64,000 bases of DNA, from positions 254,806 to 318,805 of the forward strand of contig NZ_JHVM01000008.1 of NCBI RefSeq assembly GCF_000620145.1. Reading direction: 5' to 3'. The notes under the pieces are model-generated. The model saw only the letters and a program-made list of their open reading frames with translations. It was not told the DNA's origin and made no database searches. The stretch comes from Deefgea rivuli DSM 18356. Lineage in GTDB: Bacteria; Pseudomonadota; Gammaproteobacteria; Burkholderiales; Chitinibacteraceae. Each line of letters begins with the position of its first letter. Positions within the stretch are counted from its first letter, which is position 1. A program made the translations under genes and the position numbers. Shown in pieces: positions 1 to 10,380 of this stretch.

Positions 1-259
1 TTACCCTACCAACTAGCTAATCAGCCATCGGCTGCTCCAATCACGTGAGGCTCTTGCGAGTCCCCCACTTTCCCCCTCAGGGCGTATGCGGTATTAGCAC
101 TCCTTTCGAAGCGTTATCCCCCATGACTGGGTACATTCCGATGTATTACTCACCCGTTCGCCACTCGTCAGCGGAGCAAGCACCCTGTTACCGTTCGACT
201 TGCATGTGTAAAGCATGCCGCCAGCGTTCAATCTGAGCCAGGATCAAACTCTTTCGTTT
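1..259 (-). rRNA. rrs: 16S ribosomal RNA, 5' portion (truncated by window edge)
   Basis: The first 259 bases are the reverse complement of the start of a bacterial small-subunit rRNA. The universal 27F site (AGAGTTTGATCCTGGCTCAG on the minus strand) is at 233-252, and the sequence runs through the V1 region towards the window edge. The mature 5' end near 259 is placed by analogy with E. coli, about eight bases before AGAGTTTG. The remainder of the rrn operon lies outside the window to the left. A 63-codon reading frame inside it is not a gene. Confidence 0.97.
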
Positions 260-422
260 AATCTCTGTGCTAATTTGTACAACTTGGCTTACTTTTGAAA
301 TGGTTTTAAGGCCATTCCTACATCACTTCTAACCGATTAGATTTACATCTAACCGATCATTTTGAGAGTGTAAGCACTTGTTTGACTGGCAAACTAAGCA
401 CTCACACTCATCGGCTGTATTT

Positions 423-434
423 TGTTAAAGATCA
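423..434 (-). promoter_or_regulatory. rrn leader boxA antitermination site
   Basis: Minus-strand TGATCTTTAACA closely matches the boxA element of rRNA leaders (E. coli TGCTCTTTAACA), where NusB and S10 load the antitermination complex. It lies between the predicted rrn promoter and the 16S start, the expected position. The whole leader (about 498 down to 260) has no coding potential. Confidence 0.75.
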
Positions 435-504
435 GTGGCTTAGACACCGAAACTAGCTGGAAAACTGCTTGTTTCGTTTGCTGTGTCAGCAGCAGAGAGG
501 CCGA

Positions 505-533
505 AATATACGGCACAGCCCCACACACGTCAA
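505..533 (-). promoter_or_regulatory. Predicted sigma-70 promoter of the rRNA operon
   Basis: On the minus strand the -35 box is TTGACG (533-528), the spacer is exactly 17 bases, and the -10 box is TATATT (510-505). The discriminator after the -10 is GC-rich (GGCC), as in stringently controlled rRNA promoters. An AT-rich stretch upstream of the -35 could act as an UP element. The predicted start near 498 gives a leader of about 240 nt containing boxA. Confidence 0.7.
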
Positions 534-628
534 CACCTACGTGCAAAGAAAATTCAAGTAGGTAGATAAGTCGTTGATTTACATAGAAACCAAATTGAAA
601 CAAAAATACAGCAAAGGCTAGAAACCAA

Positions 629-650
629 AAAGGGCGCTAACGCGCCCTTT
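629..650 (-). terminator. Hairpin with T-tract upstream of the rrn promoter
   Basis: A perfect 9-bp stem (AAAGGGCGC / GCGCCCTTT) with a 4-base loop is followed on the minus strand by TTTTT. It sits about 95 bp upstream of the rrn -35 box and would insulate that promoter from minus-strand read-through. No minus-strand gene is visible immediately upstream. From 651 to 839 there is only the presumed grxC promoter region. Confidence 0.6.
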
Positions 651-839
651 GTTAAAAACAATTCAAAACCATCGAAATTCAGATCAATCGCATCGATAAA
701 TCAATCGCGCGCGTTACTTAGAGTGAGTTTTTACACTGTAAATCGCCAAGCAATCCGTACATTGACTCTTGTTTCCCTTTATTTTGCCCTTATGTTGTAA
801 GAACAAACAATCAATGGCCAAGTGCCACAGGAGTTCCAA

Positions 840-1091
840 ATGGCCAAAGTCGTTATGTATAGCACGGGCTATTGCCCATATTGCGATCGTGCGGAGCGTT
901 TGCTGCAACATAAAGGTGTTACTAATTTAGAAAAGATTCGCGTTGATCTTGATCCTAGCCAACGTGAAGTGATGGTGGCTCGTGGACAGCGCACCGTACC
1001 GCAGATCTATATAGATGATTTTCATGTTGGTGGTTTTGATGACTTGGCAGCACTAGACCGTGCTGGCAAACTCGATCCACTATTAAATTAA
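840..1091 (+). CDS. grxC: Glutaredoxin 3 (GrxC)
   Basis: This 83-residue cytoplasmic thiol-disulfide oxidoreductase reduces disulfides and glutathionylated proteins using glutathione. The dithiol active site CPYC is at residues 12-15, the TVPQIYID cis-proline motif follows at about 53-60, and a GGFDDL glutathione-binding motif comes after it. Length matches E. coli GrxC (83 aa). An in-frame upstream start at 822 would add six residues. The start at 840 is preferred because CAGGAG lies 6-7 bases before it and it gives the family N-terminus. It precedes secB, as in other proteobacteria, but is separated from it by a dispersed repeat. Confidence 0.95.
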   Translation: MAKVVMYSTGYCPYCDRAERLLQHKGVTNLEKIRVDLDPSQREVMVARGQRTVPQIYIDDFHVGGFDDLAALDRAGKLDPLLN

Positions 1092-1185
1092 GCAAAACTT
1101 TTCTTGCATCGTTATCTTGCCTCGCCGTACTTCACGTACTGATCTTCGGCTTTGATGCCTTGCCATAAAATATTTTGCACGATTT
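1092..1185. repeat. Dispersed ~85-90 bp inverted-terminus element, copy A
   Basis: Copy A of a family with copies at about 14344-14437, 20441-20528 and 37221-37310. The ends are inverted (GCAAAACTTTT at the left, and GTGCAAAATATTTTA when the right end is read on the minus strand). The core holds GTAC motifs (GTACTTCACGTAC). Orientation is opposite to copies C and D. No open frame is present. Confidence 0.75.
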
Positions 1186-1300
1186 AGGTTTAAACAAATA
1201 ATGATTCGCAGGTGGCATCCAAGCTGCAAACTATGCGATGATTTCCGCCGAACCCAATAGAGTTCTATTTATATAACAACCGCTTTAAAAAGGGATGGAC

Positions 1301-1786
1301 ATGAGCGAAGAAACTCAAGCAGTACAAGAAGAATCACAACAACCGATTTTTGCCGTACAAAAACTCTATGTAACCGATATTTCGCTTGAGTCGCCAAGTG
1401 CGCCGAACGCGTTTATGGAACAAGAGCAACCAGAATTCAATATTCAATTCCGCAACCAAGCTCGCGGCTTTGATAATGGTTTCTTTGAAGCCAGCCTGAC
1501 TGTGACTGCGACGGCTAAAGCTGAAGACCGCACCGTGTTCTTGGTTGAAGTAACGCAAGCCGGTTTGTTCCAAATCGAAAACGTGCCTGAAACTGAAATG
1601 GATCCATTGCTTGGCATTGGCTGCCCAAGCATTTTGTTCCCGTACTTGCGCGAAGCCGTTTCTGATTTGACGACCCGTGCTGGCTTCCCACCGCTATTGT
1701 TGCAGCCGATCAATTTTGAAGGCATCTATATGCAACAGCGCCAACAAGCTGCCGCACAAGAAGCCAATGAACAAACCACTCATTAA
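1301..1786 (+). CDS. secB: Protein-export chaperone SecB
   Basis: SecB is the tetrameric cytoplasmic chaperone that keeps preproteins unfolded and hands them to SecA. The 161 residues include the family segments FAVQKLYVTDISLESP, NPQ-type beta strands and GCPSILFPYLREAVSDLTTRAGFPPLLLQPINF (given here only as a landmark near residues 107-139). The start at 1301 is chosen over an in-frame ATG at 1295 because AGGG (1291-1294) directly abuts the earlier ATG but is six bases from the later one. The 3' end overlaps the next gene. Confidence 0.95.
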   Translation: MSEETQAVQEESQQPIFAVQKLYVTDISLESPSAPNAFMEQEQPEFNIQFRNQARGFDNGFFEASLTVTATAKAEDRTVFLVEVTQAGLFQIENVPETEMDPLLGIGCPSILFPYLREAVSDLTTRAGFPPLLLQPINFEGIYMQQRQQAAAQEANEQTTH

Positions 1787-2243
1787 TTTAATGGCGCGAT
1801 CTGCGCTATTGAGCCGAGTGTTCGCTGTGAGCCTACTTGCCGTTATGGCAAGTGGCGCTCAGGCGATTGAATATCGCTCCACGGCCAGACATGGCGTTAT
1901 TTTTTATGACGCTCCGGCAGAAACCTCTGCCAAACGTTTTATCCTCAGCGCCAACATTCCGCTCGAAGTGATGAGTGAACAAGGCGACTGGCTCCGGGTT
2001 CGCGACCGCGACGGAACGCTAAGCTGGATCAAAAAATCAGATGTGGCAACGCGCCGCTTTGTCCAAGTCAATCGCCTTAGCGATGTGCGGCAAGCCGCCA
2101 ACCCCCAATCCCCTATTCTATTTAAAGCAGAACGTAATCTCCTGCTTGAACGCATCGATGCCAGCAACACTGGCTGGATCAAAGTGAAATACCGCGACGG
2201 CCAAACTGGCTACATTCGTATCGAAGATGTTTGGGGCGCTTAG
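1767..2243 (+). CDS. Secreted protein with two bacterial SH3 domains
   Basis: This is a 158-residue exported protein. A signal peptide spans about residues 1-33 (hydrophobic run ending ASGAQA). Two SH3b-like units follow at about 35-92 and 95-158, each ending in a GTLSWI/GQTGYI-type turn, with WLRVRDRDG and WIKVKYRDG repeated in register. Such SH3 proteins usually bind the periplasmic cell wall, and the exact role is unknown. The start overlaps the end of secB by 20 bases, suggesting translational coupling. A later ATG at 1791 has no better ribosome site and would shorten the signal peptide. Confidence 0.85.
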   Translation: MNKPLINLMARSALLSRVFAVSLLAVMASGAQAIEYRSTARHGVIFYDAPAETSAKRFILSANIPLEVMSEQGDWLRVRDRDGTLSWIKKSDVATRRFVQVNRLSDVRQAANPQSPILFKAERNLLLERIDASNTGWIKVKYRDGQTGYIRIEDVWGA

Positions 2244-2395
2244 AGCGTATTTTTAAAGTGCTGCGCATACCGTGATAACGGGTCGGGCGGTGCTCAGAAT
2301 CCTCATGTACAAAGCGTACATTCCGGTTCCTGCGCTCCGGCCTCGCCGTTCTGACGGGCACTCGCTACTTTTAAAACACACTCTTAAGCTGCACC
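2240..2395. repeat. Intergenic inverted-repeat element with GTAC core
   Basis: About 155 bp fill the gap between the SH3 gene and gpsA. The outer ends are inverted (GAGCGTATTTTTAAAGTGC on the left; GAGTGTGTTTTAAAAGTAGC is the right end read on the minus strand). The centre contains CATGTACAAAGCGTACATTC flanked by GC-rich arms. It begins inside or directly after the stop codon of the upstream gene. A 60-codon minus-strand frame here is not considered real. It resembles dispersed elements of betaproteobacteria, and only one copy is in this window. Confidence 0.6.
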
Positions 2396-2432
2396 AACTC
2401 AGCATCAACAACACCATCACGAGGACTTTCCA

Positions 2433-3425
2433 TTGAAACTTGCTGTTTTAGGTGCTGGCGCTTGGGGAACCGCGCTCGCCATTCGTTTTGCTGATCGCCA
2501 AACCGTCAGCCTATGGTCGCGTGAAGCGGAACAAGTCGCCCAAATGCAAGCCGCAGGCTGCAATGAACGTTACCTCGCCAATGCGCCCTTCCCAAGCAAT
2601 CTCACTGTCACCGCCTCATTGGCAGACGCTGTTCTTGATGCAGGATTGATTTTGATTGTGACGCCAATGGCGGGATTACGCAGCACGCTCAAAGCCTTGC
2701 GTGAACTCGGCAGCACCGCGCCCGTATTGTGGGCATGTAAAGGCCTAGAAGCGGGAACAATGAAATTGCCGCATCAAGTGGCGCTTGAAGAAATGGATGA
2801 TGCGATCCCGCGCGGCATGTTGTCTGGCCCAAGTTTTGCACAAGAAGTCGCCAAAGGCCTGCCGGCGGCAGTGACTATTGCATCAAGCGACGCCGCTTTT
2901 GCGCAGCATGTCGTGCAAGAACTCAATACCTCGGTACTGCGCCTCTATGCTAGCGACGATTTGATCGGCGTTGAAATCGGCGCGGCAGTGAAGAACGTCA
3001 TGGCGATTGCCGCTGGTGTGGCTGACGGTTTAAACCTCGGCCTGAACGCGCGCGCCGCATTATTGACGCGTGGCCTCGCAGAAATGGCGCGCTTCTCGAC
3101 GGCGCTCGGCGGCAAAGCTGAAACGATGATGGGTTTGGCAGGGATTGGTGACTTGATGCTGACCGCGACTGGCGATTTATCGCGCAACCGCCGTGTGGGT
3201 CTGTTGCTCGCACAGGGTTTGAACTTGGACGAAGTGTTAAAAAACCTCGGCCACGTCGCCGAAGGCGTACCGACTGCGCGTGAAGTCGTCAGCCAAGCCG
3301 CCGCACTGAATATTGAGATGCCCATCAGCCGAGCCGTTTGCCAAGTGCTGTTTGAAAATGTGCCCGTCAGCGAAATCATCACCGACCTGATGGGCCGCAG
3401 CCCAAAGATGGAAACGATGCAATAA
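2433..3425 (+). CDS. gpsA: NAD(P)-dependent glycerol-3-phosphate dehydrogenase (GpsA)
   Basis: GpsA reduces dihydroxyacetone phosphate to sn-glycerol-3-phosphate, the backbone for phospholipid synthesis. The 330-residue protein begins with the Rossmann motif [11 protein letters not shown] (residues 5-15). Other family landmarks are [32 protein letters not shown] with the catalytic lysine, and [14 protein letters not shown]. The initiation codon is TTG, with GAGG about eight bases upstream (2421-2424); no better start is available without removing the nucleotide-binding motif. It is followed two bases after the stop by a 47-bp element and a terminator. Confidence 0.95.
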   Translation: MKLAVLGAGAWGTALAIRFADRQTVSLWSREAEQVAQMQAAGCNERYLANAPFPSNLTVTASLADAVLDAGLILIVTPMAGLRSTLKALRELGSTAPVLWACKGLEAGTMKLPHQVALEEMDDAIPRGMLSGPSFAQEVAKGLPAAVTIASSDAAFAQHVVQELNTSVLRLYASDDLIGVEIGAAVKNVMAIAAGVADGLNLGLNARAALLTRGLAEMARFSTALGGKAETMMGLAGIGDLMLTATGDLSRNRRVGLLLAQGLNLDEVLKNLGHVAEGVPTAREVVSQAAALNIEMPISRAVCQVLFENVPVSEIITDLMGRSPKMETMQ

Positions 3426-3427
3426 GA

Positions 3428-3474
3428 GGTATTTAACTCTAGCTATTTACTGATAATGGCTACATTGATATACC
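3428..3474. repeat. 47-bp GGTAT/ATACC palindromic element, copy 1
   Basis: Exactly 47 bp, beginning GGTATTT and ending GATATACC, with imperfectly complementary halves (CTAGCTATT / AATGGCTAC). It starts two bases after the gpsA stop codon. First of fifteen copies in the window. Confidence 0.85.
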
Positions 3475-3481
3475 AAAGGGA

Positions 3482-3507
3482 AAGCCACTCGATTGAGTGG
3501 CTTTTTT
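3482..3507 (+). terminator. Rho-independent terminator of gpsA
   Basis: A perfect 9-bp stem AAGCCACTC / GAGTGGCTT with loop GATT is followed by a T-tract on the plus strand. It is positioned to end the secB-gpsA transcript. The same hairpin recurs at 3875-3905. Confidence 0.85.
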
Positions 3508-3614
3508 AATTCAGAGACCACGAAACCGCGGTCGGCATTTAATAGGAAATCGTAGATAACGAATGGCAAAAACATGCAGCGCGATAATTATGGCGTTGCA
3601 GTATCGATGCGGCC

Positions 3615-3777
3615 GTAGGGTGGGTTAGGCCGCCGCATGGCATCGAGAAACAGTATTGCGTTTCGGCCGCGTACCCACCGGAACGCGATTTTAGATAGGA
3701 CAGCGTCACGGTGGGTTACGTCCGCTTTAGCAGCTGCGCCTCTGAAACACAGTGTGGCGGACTATAACCCACCCTAC
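3615..3777. repeat. GTAGGGTGGGTTA inverted-repeat element
   Basis: A roughly 163-bp element with inverted ends: GTAGGGTGGGTTAGGCCGCC at the left and GGCGGACTATAACCCACCCTAC-type sequence at the right. It also carries an internal GGTGGGTTACGTCCGC segment. Elements of this kind are scattered in many bacterial genomes. A 61-codon frame inside it is not a gene. The rest of the 3508-3955 stretch holds only this element, the second 47-bp copy and the second hairpin. Confidence 0.7.
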
Positions 3778-3823
3778 GATTGCACCAGATTCGGCTTTAT
3801 TGCGGCTTACGAGTTGCAATAGG

Positions 3824-3870
3824 AGTATTTAACTATAGCCATTTATAAACAATGGCTAGATAGCAATACC
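3824..3870. repeat. 47-bp palindromic element, copy 2
   Basis: 47 bp from AGTATTT to GCAATACC, closest in sequence to copy 1. Like copy 1 it is followed directly by a CCACTCGATTGAGTGG hairpin, so the repeat-plus-hairpin module is duplicated about 396 bp apart. Confidence 0.85.
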
Positions 3871-3874
3871 CATA

Positions 3875-3905
3875 AAGAAGCCACTCGATTGAGTGGCTTC
3901 TTTTA
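3875..3905. terminator. Bidirectional hairpin terminator downstream of the Sel1 gene
   Basis: A 12-bp stem AAGAAGCCACTC / GAGTGGCTTCTT with loop GATT and T-rich flanks on both strands. It would end the minus-strand Sel1 transcript. Its core is identical to the gpsA terminator. Confidence 0.75.
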
Positions 3906-3955
3906 ATGAGAGAAATAAAGAATCCGATAAAGTAGCAGCAGGTAGCTCCGATACT

Positions 3956-4549
3956 TTAGTTTTTTAAGTACACTGCAATCGCTTTGTTTAAATTGTTTGG
4001 TTTTGCCATTTCACGGCTTAATATCTGACCCGCAGCAATTTGCTTTGGTGTCATTGAAGTCAACACTCGCTCCCTGCCCTCGCTCCCATTAGTCGTAGAG
4101 TCCATTGCTGCAAGGTTAAATAAAGCATAAGCGATTACTTTATTCTGTGGAACTCCACGACCACTTGCATACATAACCGCGAGATTGTTTATTGCTGAAG
4201 CCTCCCCTTGCTCAGCGGCCTTCCGATACCAACTCAGAGCATTTGCAAAATCTTGAGGTACGCCTTTCCCATTGTCGTACATCCATCCAATACCCACTTG
4301 CGATGCCGCATCGCCTTTCTGTGCTAGTGGCATAAGAGCTTCAAACGCCCGAGTGAAATCTTCTGCTTTTAGTGTCGAAAAAAGCTCATTTACGTCAGAA
4401 CTCGCCCCCACTACCTTTGTCGATTTTTTAATGGGATTGTTTGCAAAAGATACATTTCCATTTTCATCGATATGTTTATCTATACCCGCATTTACTGTGG
4501 TAGATAACATAAAAGTGAAACCTATAACAACAAAACAAAAAATTTTCAT
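3956..4549 (-). CDS. Secreted Sel1-repeat protein
   Basis: This 197-residue exported protein has a signal peptide (about residues 1-22, ending VNA). A short DUF4124-like stretch (HIDENGNVSFANNP) follows. Sel1/TPR-like repeats span about 55-160, with the typical GWMYDNGKGVPQDFANAL and LAVMYASGRGVPQNKVIAY units. Sel1 arrays are protein-protein interaction scaffolds, and the partner is unknown. ATG at 4549 is chosen because AAAGG lies 11 bases upstream; an in-frame TTG at 4558 is too close to that site. It appears to be a single-gene unit. Confidence 0.85.
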   Translation of the reverse strand: MKIFCFVVIGFTFMLSTTVNAGIDKHIDENGNVSFANNPIKKSTKVVGASSDVNELFSTLKAEDFTRAFEALMPLAQKGDAASQVGIGWMYDNGKGVPQDFANALSWYRKAAEQGEASAINNLAVMYASGRGVPQNKVIAYALFNLAAMDSTTNGSEGRERVLTSMTPKQIAAGQILSREMAKPNNLNKAIAVYLKN

Positions 4550-4594
4550 TTGAAACAAATCCTTTAAAAAAATTACTTCACTAACGCATTATCC

Positions 4595-5659
4595 TCACTG
4601 AATAATCCCACCACCCAAGCAAACCTCATCCTTATACAGCACCATCGATTGTCCCGGTGTCATCGCCCATTGGGGTTCGTCGAACACCAGCTTCACACCG
4701 CCGTCGACATAGCTTAGCGTACACGCCGCGTCTTGTTGGCGGTAACGGGTTTTGGCGGTGTAACGCCCTTCCGCTGGCGTTTCGCCCAGAATCCACGAGC
4801 AATCTTGCGCGATCATCGTGTTATTCAGTAGCAGCGGGTGATCGTGGCCTTGCACCACCAGCAGCTCGTTGGTTTCTAGATTTTTGCCGGCAACAAACCA
4901 CGGCTCGGTATTACCTTTGGTACCGCCGATGCCAAGTCCGCCGCGTTGACCGAGCGTGTGGTACATCAGGCCTTGATGCTCGCCCATCACTTTGCCTTCA
5001 GGCGTCACCATTTTGCCCGGTGTTTTCGGCAAGTAACGATTTAAAAACTCGCGGAATGGCCGCTCGCCGATAAAGCAAATTCCAGTGGAATCTTTTTTCT
5101 TGGCATTCGGCAGATTGATTTGCTCGGCAATCACGCGCACTTCAGTTTTTTGCAAATCACCCAACGGGAACACCGCATGCGAAATTTGCTCTTGGCTCAG
5201 GCGATACAAGAAATAGGTTTGATCTTTGCTTTGATCGGCTGCGCGCAGCATTTCGGTGCGGCCGTCGCTCCGCAGACGCGTTTTCGCGTAATGCCCTGTC
5301 GCCAATTTTGCACCGCCAAGCTTAATCGCGAATTCCAAAAACGATTTAAATTTGATTTCGCTATTACACAAAATATCGGGATTCGGCGTGCGGCCAGCCG
5401 AGTATTCGGCGAGGAAATGCGCGAATACGCGGTCTTTATATTCGGTCGCGAAATTGACCAGCTCGATGTCGATGTCCAACAAATCGGCCACCGCAATTGC
5501 GTCCATGCTGTCTTCTTTGATCGAGCAATATTCGTCGCTATTGTCGTCTTCCCAGTTTTGCATAAACACGCCGTGCACTTCATGCCCCGCCGCTTTGAGT
5601 AAATGCGCGGCTACTGACGAATCCACACCGCCCGACAATCCAATTACAATTTTCGTCAT
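4595..5659 (-). CDS. mnmA: tRNA-specific 2-thiouridylase MnmA
   Basis: MnmA adds sulfur to C2 of wobble uridine-34 in tRNA-Lys, -Glu and -Gln, using ATP to adenylate the base. The PP-loop SGGVDSS is at residues 9-15, and the catalytic cysteine pair is Cys98 (NPDILCN) and Cys195 ([12 protein letters not shown]). The 354-residue length is typical. It is co-transcribed with the preceding nudJ, with an ATGA overlap at 5656-5659. Confidence 0.96.
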   Translation of the reverse strand: MTKIVIGLSGGVDSSVAAHLLKAAGHEVHGVFMQNWEDDNSDEYCSIKEDSMDAIAVADLLDIDIELVNFATEYKDRVFAHFLAEYSAGRTPNPDILCNSEIKFKSFLEFAIKLGGAKLATGHYAKTRLRSDGRTEMLRAADQSKDQTYFLYRLSQEQISHAVFPLGDLQKTEVRVIAEQINLPNAKKKDSTGICFIGERPFREFLNRYLPKTPGKMVTPEGKVMGEHQGLMYHTLGQRGGLGIGGTKGNTEPWFVAGKNLETNELLVVQGHDHPLLLNNTMIAQDCSWILGETPAEGRYTAKTRYRQQDAACTLSYVDGGVKLVFDEPQWAMTPGQSMVLYKDEVCLGGGIIQ

Positions 5660-6138
5660 TTCGCTAATCCATCAAACTTTTGAATTTCATCGAACGTCTG
5701 TAGTACCGCCAGCGGGTAAGACTTACCCGCCAAATAATCATCCACACATGCCAAAATCAAGGGGCTGCGATGCTGCTCGCGCCGCGCCACCAGCTCATCG
5801 CGCGTCAACCACACCGCAGCTTCAATGCCTTCGTCAAGCAACCCCAGCACCAGCGATTCATCGTGCTCGCCTAATTCGCCCGTAAAGGCAAAACGCAGAT
5901 AGGTTAAATCCGTGCCCGGCACCGTCCACTGATACAGGCCTTGAAACGCGGTTGGCGTAAAGTGATACGCGGTTTCTTCCCGCGTTTCGCGCGCGCAGGC
6001 GGCGGCAATCGACTCGCCAAATTCAACATGCCCAGCAGGTTGATTGAGTTTAATCTCGCCGTTGATGCGCTCTTCGACCATTAAAAAACGGCCGCCCTGC
6101 TCAATCACCGCGGCAACGGTAGCATTGGGTTTCCACAT
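5656..6138 (-). CDS. nudJ: NUDIX phosphatase, NudJ type
   Basis: A 160-residue NUDIX hydrolase. NudJ of E. coli hydrolyses thiamine pyrophosphate derivatives and nucleoside di- and triphosphates. The NUDIX box runs from Gly36 (GHVEFGES) to RETREET at about residues 50-56. It is directly upstream of mnmA with a 4-base overlap, the same order as in E. coli, which supports the NudJ assignment over generic MutT. A frame upstream extends to 6258, but family proteins start near [13 protein letters not shown], so ATG 6138 is preferred. Confidence 0.85.
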   Translation of the reverse strand: MWKPNATVAAVIEQGGRFLMVEERINGEIKLNQPAGHVEFGESIAAACARETREETAYHFTPTAFQGLYQWTVPGTDLTYLRFAFTGELGEHDESLVLGLLDEGIEAAVWLTRDELVARREQHRSPLILACVDDYLAGKSYPLAVLQTFDEIQKFDGLAK

Positions 6139-6276
6139 ATCGATTTCTTGTGAATTTTTGAATACGGCGATTTTACCTGATCGCGGTAATGGGCGGGGTA
6201 AGCTTGCGACGGCAGGATTGCCGCCAGAGCGGCTTTTTATCGCAGCACTGAATGCCAATAGAAAACAATGAATTAG

Positions 6277-6323
6277 GGTATATCGATACAGGCATTAATA
6301 ATTAATGGCTACATCAATATACC
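6277..6323. repeat. 47-bp palindromic element, copy 3
   Basis: GGTATATCG...CAATATACC, exactly 47 bp, in the gap between the histidine kinase gene end and nudJ. The core AATGGCTACAT matches copy 1. Confidence 0.85.
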
Positions 6324-6377
6324 CATAGTTTTCAACAATAAGTACTGACTATCCTAGCAAAATGATTAAGCTAGGCA

Positions 6378-8117
6378 TCACGTCCACTCGTGCAGCGCTT
6401 GCTTTAATAATTCAGGGCGAATCGGCTTGGCGAGGAAATCGTCCATGCCCGCATCTAGGCAACGCTGTCTATCTTCGGCCATTGCATTGGCGGTCAACGC
6501 GATAATCGGTACGCGCGTTGGCGCGGTTTGTTCAGTAACGCGAATTCGCCGCGTAGCTTCTAAACCATCCATTTCTGGCATTTGCATATCCATCAACACC
6601 ACATCGACCGTTTGCTGCGCCAAAATCGCTAATGCAATGTGGCCATTTTCGGCGCAAATGACGCTATGGCCTTGGCTTTCTAGCAAGCGCGTCGCGACTA
6701 AACGATTGGTTGGATTGTCTTCAGCCAATAAGACCTGCAAAGGGCGCAATTGCAATGGCAGCACATAAGGCGCGGGCTCTAATGCTTCAGCCGAAAACGG
6801 CCACATCAACTCAAAGCGAAAGAGCGTTCCGCCTTGTGGATTGGCCGCCGCAATCAGCTCGCCGCCCATACCACGCACCAAACGACGCGCAATGGTTAAG
6901 CCCAAACCTGTACCGCCATGCGCCCGAGTTGACGAGCCGTCGGCCTGTACAAAAGCATCAAACACGGTCGCCAATTGCGCAGGCGGAATGCCAACGCCAG
7001 TGTCGATGACAGCAATATTGAGCTGGCAAAATTGTGCATATGACTGCGCTCGCACGCGCAGCGTGACTGAGCCTTGCTCGGTAAATTTAATCGCATTACC
7101 CAACAAATTAACGAGCACTTGGCGTAAACGCAATTCATCGCCGAGCAAACAAAGCGAATCGCTGCCCTGAAAATCGAGCAGCAACTGAATGCCTTGGCTT
7201 TTGGCGCTCAAACTAAACATCTGCAACACGCCATTGAGCAAAGTATTTATTTGCACGGGCTGCGCCTGCAACTCCAAACGATTGGCTTCAATTTTGGATA
7301 AATCCAGCACGTCATTGACCAGCGCCAGCAATAAATCAGCCGATTGATTAATCACATCGACTTTCTCTTTTTGCAGCGGCGACAGCGATGTTTGCGCTAG
7401 CAAATGCGCCATGCCGACAATGCCATTCATCGGAGTACGGATTTCATGGCTCACATTGGCGATAAATTCGGTTTTGGCGCGATTGGCTTGTTCGGCTTGA
7501 TTGCGCGCGGCGACCAAATCTTCGGCCAAGCGCGTTTGTGTGAGTTCTAGCTCCAAACTTTCCAACATCGTATCGCGGTAGTTGTCGGCGCTTTTGAGCA
7601 GCGCAAAAAAGAAAAATACATACATAATCGCCAACGTCATATTCATCGACGTCGGATTCACAATACCATTGAGCCACATCGGTAGCGTCATACAAAAAGC
7701 ATAAATTCGCATTGCCGAGCGCATCGGTGATAGCACCGGCATGGCGCCCACGGTCAGCCCTGAAAACACCAGAGCAGTCAAAATCGACAACAACATCGAA
7801 CTCGACAGCATCAAATAAACGCCACCGATGCCCCACAATGTGCTCGAAATACTAACGCCGATGAGATGAATTTTGCGCCAATACTCATCACGATATCGCG
7901 CAGGATTGCGCTGATAGCGGCGAAAAACCGATAGGCGATACAGCGCAAAACCACAAACACAAAACCACCACAGCCCCAGCAACCAAATCGAATGCTCGTT
8001 GCGATGCAAAATCAAAAGCGTAGTCGCCGCGACAATACCAACATATTGCCCGCTGGCCGCCTTGCGATAACTCAGCGCCGTTGTGCGCTGTAAAATTGCG
8101 GCATCGTTTACCGTCAT
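6378..8117 (-). CDS. Membrane hybrid sensor histidine kinase / response regulator
   Basis: A 579-residue hybrid kinase with several hydrophobic segments at about residues 20-180 forming an integral membrane sensor without a large periplasmic loop. A short coiled coil follows, then HisKA with the phosphoacceptor His in [15 protein letters not shown]. HATPase_c has N (LLGNAIKF), G1 (DTGVGIP) and G2 ([14 protein letters not shown]) boxes. The C-terminal receiver has the acidic pair in LLAEDNPTN, the phospho-Asp in [13 protein letters not shown] and the conserved Thr/Lys (ALTANA, LAKPI). No partner regulator is adjacent, so the signal and output are unknown. Confidence 0.92.
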   Translation of the reverse strand: MTVNDAAILQRTTALSYRKAASGQYVGIVAATTLLILHRNEHSIWLLGLWWFCVCGFALYRLSVFRRYQRNPARYRDEYWRKIHLIGVSISSTLWGIGGVYLMLSSSMLLSILTALVFSGLTVGAMPVLSPMRSAMRIYAFCMTLPMWLNGIVNPTSMNMTLAIMYVFFFFALLKSADNYRDTMLESLELELTQTRLAEDLVAARNQAEQANRAKTEFIANVSHEIRTPMNGIVGMAHLLAQTSLSPLQKEKVDVINQSADLLLALVNDVLDLSKIEANRLELQAQPVQINTLLNGVLQMFSLSAKSQGIQLLLDFQGSDSLCLLGDELRLRQVLVNLLGNAIKFTEQGSVTLRVRAQSYAQFCQLNIAVIDTGVGIPPAQLATVFDAFVQADGSSTRAHGGTGLGLTIARRLVRGMGGELIAAANPQGGTLFRFELMWPFSAEALEPAPYVLPLQLRPLQVLLAEDNPTNRLVATRLLESQGHSVICAENGHIALAILAQQTVDVVLMDMQMPEMDGLEATRRIRVTEQTAPTRVPIIALTANAMAEDRQRCLDAGMDDFLAKPIRPELLKQALHEWT

Positions 8118-8157
8118 CCATTGCCATCCAAATTTTTAAGCTGCTTAGACGTTATAA

Positions 8158-8181
8158 AGGCGGCCAAACTACTGGCCGCCT
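8158..8181 (-). terminator. Probable argS terminator hairpin
   Basis: A 9-bp GC-rich stem AGGCGGCCA / TGGCCGCCT with a six-base loop lies about 75 bases after the argS stop. It is followed on the minus strand by TTTATAAC, a weak T-tract. Confidence 0.5.
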
Positions 8182-8257
8182 GAACAAAGCTTATCATTAC
8201 ATCAAGAGACAGATATTACACTGCCATTTTACTTGTTGTAATTTTTAATGCGCTACA

Positions 8258-10380
<2,123 letters not shown>

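Noticed and set aside
45-236. 63-codon frame on the plus strand
   Set aside because: It lies entirely in the antisense of 16S rRNA.
394-911. Minus-strand frames of 65-69 codons in the rrn upstream region
   Set aside because: They overlap the boxA leader, rrn promoter or grxC and lack ribosome sites or protein features.
2179-2361. 60-codon minus-strand frame
   Set aside because: It lies within the GTAC-centred repeat; arginine-rich composition is typical of GC-rich noncoding frames.
3637-3822. 61-codon frame after gpsA
   Set aside because: It falls within the GTAGGGTGGG inverted repeat and has no family features.
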